A DNA stretch of 7,383 bases from Alphaproteobacteria bacterium UBA6347 (lineage in GTDB: Bacteria > Pseudomonadota > Alphaproteobacteria > CAAGCB01 > CAG-977), in contig DJRZ01000078.1 of assembly GCA_002440235.1 (NCBI GenBank), positions 1-7,383 of the forward strand, in the 5' to 3' direction. The notes beneath the pieces were generated by a model. It was not told the origin of the DNA, searched no databases, and saw only the letters and a list, made by a program, of their open reading frames with translations. Shown piece after piece: positions 5,973 to 7,383 of this stretch. Within the stretch, counting starts at the first letter, position 1. Each line of letters opens with the position of its first letter. Made by a program: the position numbers and the translations under genes.

Positions 5973-6728
5973 TTACAGGCAGGTTTCGATGATCGACCAG
6001 AAATCGGCGACTTTCAGGCTCGCCCCGCCGACCAAAGCGCCGTCGACGTCTTCCAGCGCCATCAGTTCTTTGGCGTTGGACGGCTTGACGGAACCGCCGT
6101 ACAGCAGACGCATGCCGTTCGCGACGTCTTCGCCCAGTTTCGCCTTGATTTCGGCGCGAATGGCGGCGTGAACGTCGGCAACGTCCCGCGTCGTCGGGGT
6201 GCGTCCCGTGCCGATCGCCCAGACGGGTTCGTAAGCGACGACGACGTTTTCGGCGGTCGCGTTTTCGGGAACGGATCCCTGAATTTGCGCGCGGCAGACG
6301 TCGATCGTTTTGCCGGCGTCGCGTTCGGCTTCGGTTTCGCCGATGCAGATGACCGCCGTCAGACCGTGTTTGATGACGGCTTCGGCTTTGGCTTTGACTT
6401 CGGCGTTCGTTTCATGATGGTCGGTGCGGCGTTCGGAATGCCCGACGATGGCGAAAGTCGCGCCGGCGTCCTTGATCATCGGGACGCTGATGTCGCCCGT
6501 GTGCGCGCCCGATTCGCAGGCGTGGGCGTCTTCGGCGCCGACGGCGACGCGTCCCTTGACGGCTTCGACGACGGGAACGATCCAGATCGCCGGCGGGCAG
6601 ACCAGAACGTCGCAGTTCGGCTTTTCGACCGCCGCGTACTTTTCGGCGATGCCCGCCGCCAAAGCGACGCCGTCCGCCTTCAAGCAGTTCATTTTCCAGT
6701 TACCGGCAATCAAAGGACGTCTTTGCAT
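5973..6728 (-). CDS. tpiA: Triosephosphate isomerase
   Basis: Interconverts dihydroxyacetone phosphate and glyceraldehyde 3-phosphate; cytoplasmic homodimer. The 251-residue chain shows AGNWKMN with catalytic Lys12, VGAEDAH and GAHTGDIS, VGHSERR with catalytic His97, AYEPVWAIGTG with catalytic Glu167 leading into mobile loop 6, and phosphate-binding GGSVKP and GALVGGASL near the end. The ATG at 6728 is preferred: AGGAG lies 7 nt upstream, while the ATG at 6734 (adding Met-Lys) is only 1 nt from that site. secG follows after 21 nt. A divergent gene for a PpiD-like protein lies on the other side, and the two must have separate promoters in the 6729-6895 gap. Full length, no missing residues. 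Confidence 0.97.
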   Translation of the reverse strand: MQRRPLIAGNWKMNCLKADGVALAAGIAEKYAAVEKPNCDVLVCPPAIWIVPVVEAVKGRVAVGAEDAHACESGAHTGDISVPMIKDAGATFAIVGHSERRTDHHETNAEVKAKAEAVIKHGLTAVICIGETEAERDAGKTIDVCRAQIQGSVPENATAENVVVAYEPVWAIGTGRTPTTRDVADVHAAIRAEIKAKLGEDVANGMRLLYGGSVKPSNAKELMALEDVDGALVGGASLKVADFWSIIETCL

Positions 6729-6833
6729 TTTCATTCTCCTGACAAAAAAGACCGTTTAAAAATGTTTAGTCAGGTTTAGCACATCGGCGCGTCGAAAAAA
6801 ACACTTATTTGATTCCGCCCGCCGTTTTTCCTG

Positions 6834-6862
6834 TTGCCAGAATCGCGCGCCGACTTTATTAT
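6834..6862 (+). promoter_or_regulatory. Sigma-70-type promoter for the ppiD-like gene
   Basis: TTGCCA (6834-6839) and TATTAT (6857-6862) are separated by exactly 17 nt, close to the housekeeping consensus, and lie about 33 nt upstream of the ATG at 6896. This is the best promoter match in the window. The rest of the 6729-6895 gap must also hold the divergent tpiA promoter, for which I found no clear pair of boxes. Confidence 0.65.
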
Positions 6863-6895
6863 TCACCCGTTTAACCATTTTTTAAGGATTCGGAA

Positions 6896-7383
6896 ATGTT
6901 AAAGTTTTTTCGCGACCAAAAAAACAGCTGGCTGATGAAAGGCATCTTGATTCTGACGGCGTTAAGCTTTGTGTCCTTGTTCGGCACGGGGCGTTTTTTG
7001 GAAAAAATCCCCGATGAAAGCAAGCCCGTCGCCGTCGTCGCGGGACGGAAGATCACCGTCGCCGATTTCGTCGGCGAAGTCAACCGTCAGGCGCGGCTGA
7101 TCGAAAAAATGACGCGCCGGCCTTTTTCCGTCAAGGACGCCGTTGATTCGGGACTGCTGATGTCCATGTTCAACCGCATGGTGTCGCGCGCCGTGGCGGA
7201 AAAAACGGTCGACGCGCTGGGCTTGACCGTTTCCGACGAATCCGTGCGCGCCGCGATCGCCGCTTTGCCGATGTTCACCGATTACGACGGCAAGTTCAGC
7301 ATGAGCGCGTACAAACAGTACCTGAGCGACACGGGAATCCGCGAAAAGGATTTCGTCGCCGACACTTTTTTTGACATGCGCGC
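6896..7383 (+). CDS. ppiD: PpiD/SurA-type periplasmic folding factor, N-terminal part
   Basis: The frame is open from ATG 6896 to the window end (162 codons plus 2 bases), so the C-terminal part, including any PpiC rotamase domain, is not visible. The start MLKFFRDQKNSWLMKGILIL and a single uncleaved membrane helix (about 12-31) match the N-in, periplasm-out topology of PpiD. Next comes VAVVAGRKITVADFVGEVNRQ, the typical SurA/PpiD N-terminal beginning, followed by helical chaperone-like sequence with LGLTVSDESVRAAI and MFTDYDGKFSMSAYKQYL, a hallmark pattern of SurA_N domains (fxxxGkfd...y). It should act at the Sec translocon exit on newly exported proteins. Start supported by AAGGA 7 nt upstream and by the promoter before it. 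A ppiD-like gene divergent from tpiA is common in alphaproteobacteria. Confidence 0.9.
   Translation, partial: MLKFFRDQKNSWLMKGILILTALSFVSLFGTGRFLEKIPDESKPVAVVAGRKITVADFVGEVNRQARLIEKMTRRPFSVKDAVDSGLLMSMFNRMVSRAVAEKTVDALGLTVSDESVRAAIAALPMFTDYDGKFSMSAYKQYLSDTGIREKDFVADTFFDMR

Noticed and set aside
5925..6779. 284-codon plus-strand open frame
   Set aside because: It is antisense to tpiA, with a repetitive Phe/Gly/Asp/Arg product reflecting codon bias rather than a protein.

Overview
The window joins part of a filamentous-phage (inovirus) prophage, about 1-3380, to a block of bacterial housekeeping genes, 3387-7383. The host is a Gram-negative bacterium, most likely an alphaproteobacterium. It makes Kdo for LPS, its enolase and triosephosphate isomerase carry motifs typical of that class, and the order ppiD<>tpiA-secG-(pyrG)-kdsA-eno is a recurrent alphaproteobacterial arrangement. 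The genus cannot be fixed from sequence alone.

Host part, right to left: a divergent promoter region (6729-6895) separates a PpiD/SurA-type periplasmic folding factor (plus strand, cut by the window end) from a minus-strand series tpiA, secG, kdsA, eno. tpiA and secG are closely spaced and end at a hairpin terminator. kdsA and eno are separated by 12 nt and end at a second terminator just past eno. pyrG, often found between secG and kdsA in this class, is absent. These genes combine glycolysis, protein export, envelope protein folding and Kdo synthesis.

Phage part, also minus strand and directly downstream of eno: a non-coding, hairpin-rich stretch (3163-3386), then a rolling-circle replication initiator, a small protein in the ssDNA-binding-protein position, a 74-aa membrane protein, a 133-aa membrane-anchored charged protein with a 14-residue tandem repeat, and a clear major coat protein (signal peptide, acidic N-terminus, one membrane helix, basic tail). 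A strong terminator follows the coat gene. Beyond it come a 27-aa membrane peptide and an overlapping exported/membrane protein that runs off the left edge. The order replication, ssDNA binding, small membrane proteins, major coat, terminator, minor proteins matches Ff/Pf1-type inoviruses. The assembly ATPase (Zot/pI) and the left prophage end must lie outside the window if they exist.

The most unusual signals are a three-segment set of mutually exclusive hairpins after the coat gene, which could switch between termination and ribosome-site occlusion; the repeat-bearing 133-aa protein; and the structured non-coding stretch between rep and eno, a candidate origin, packaging or attachment region.
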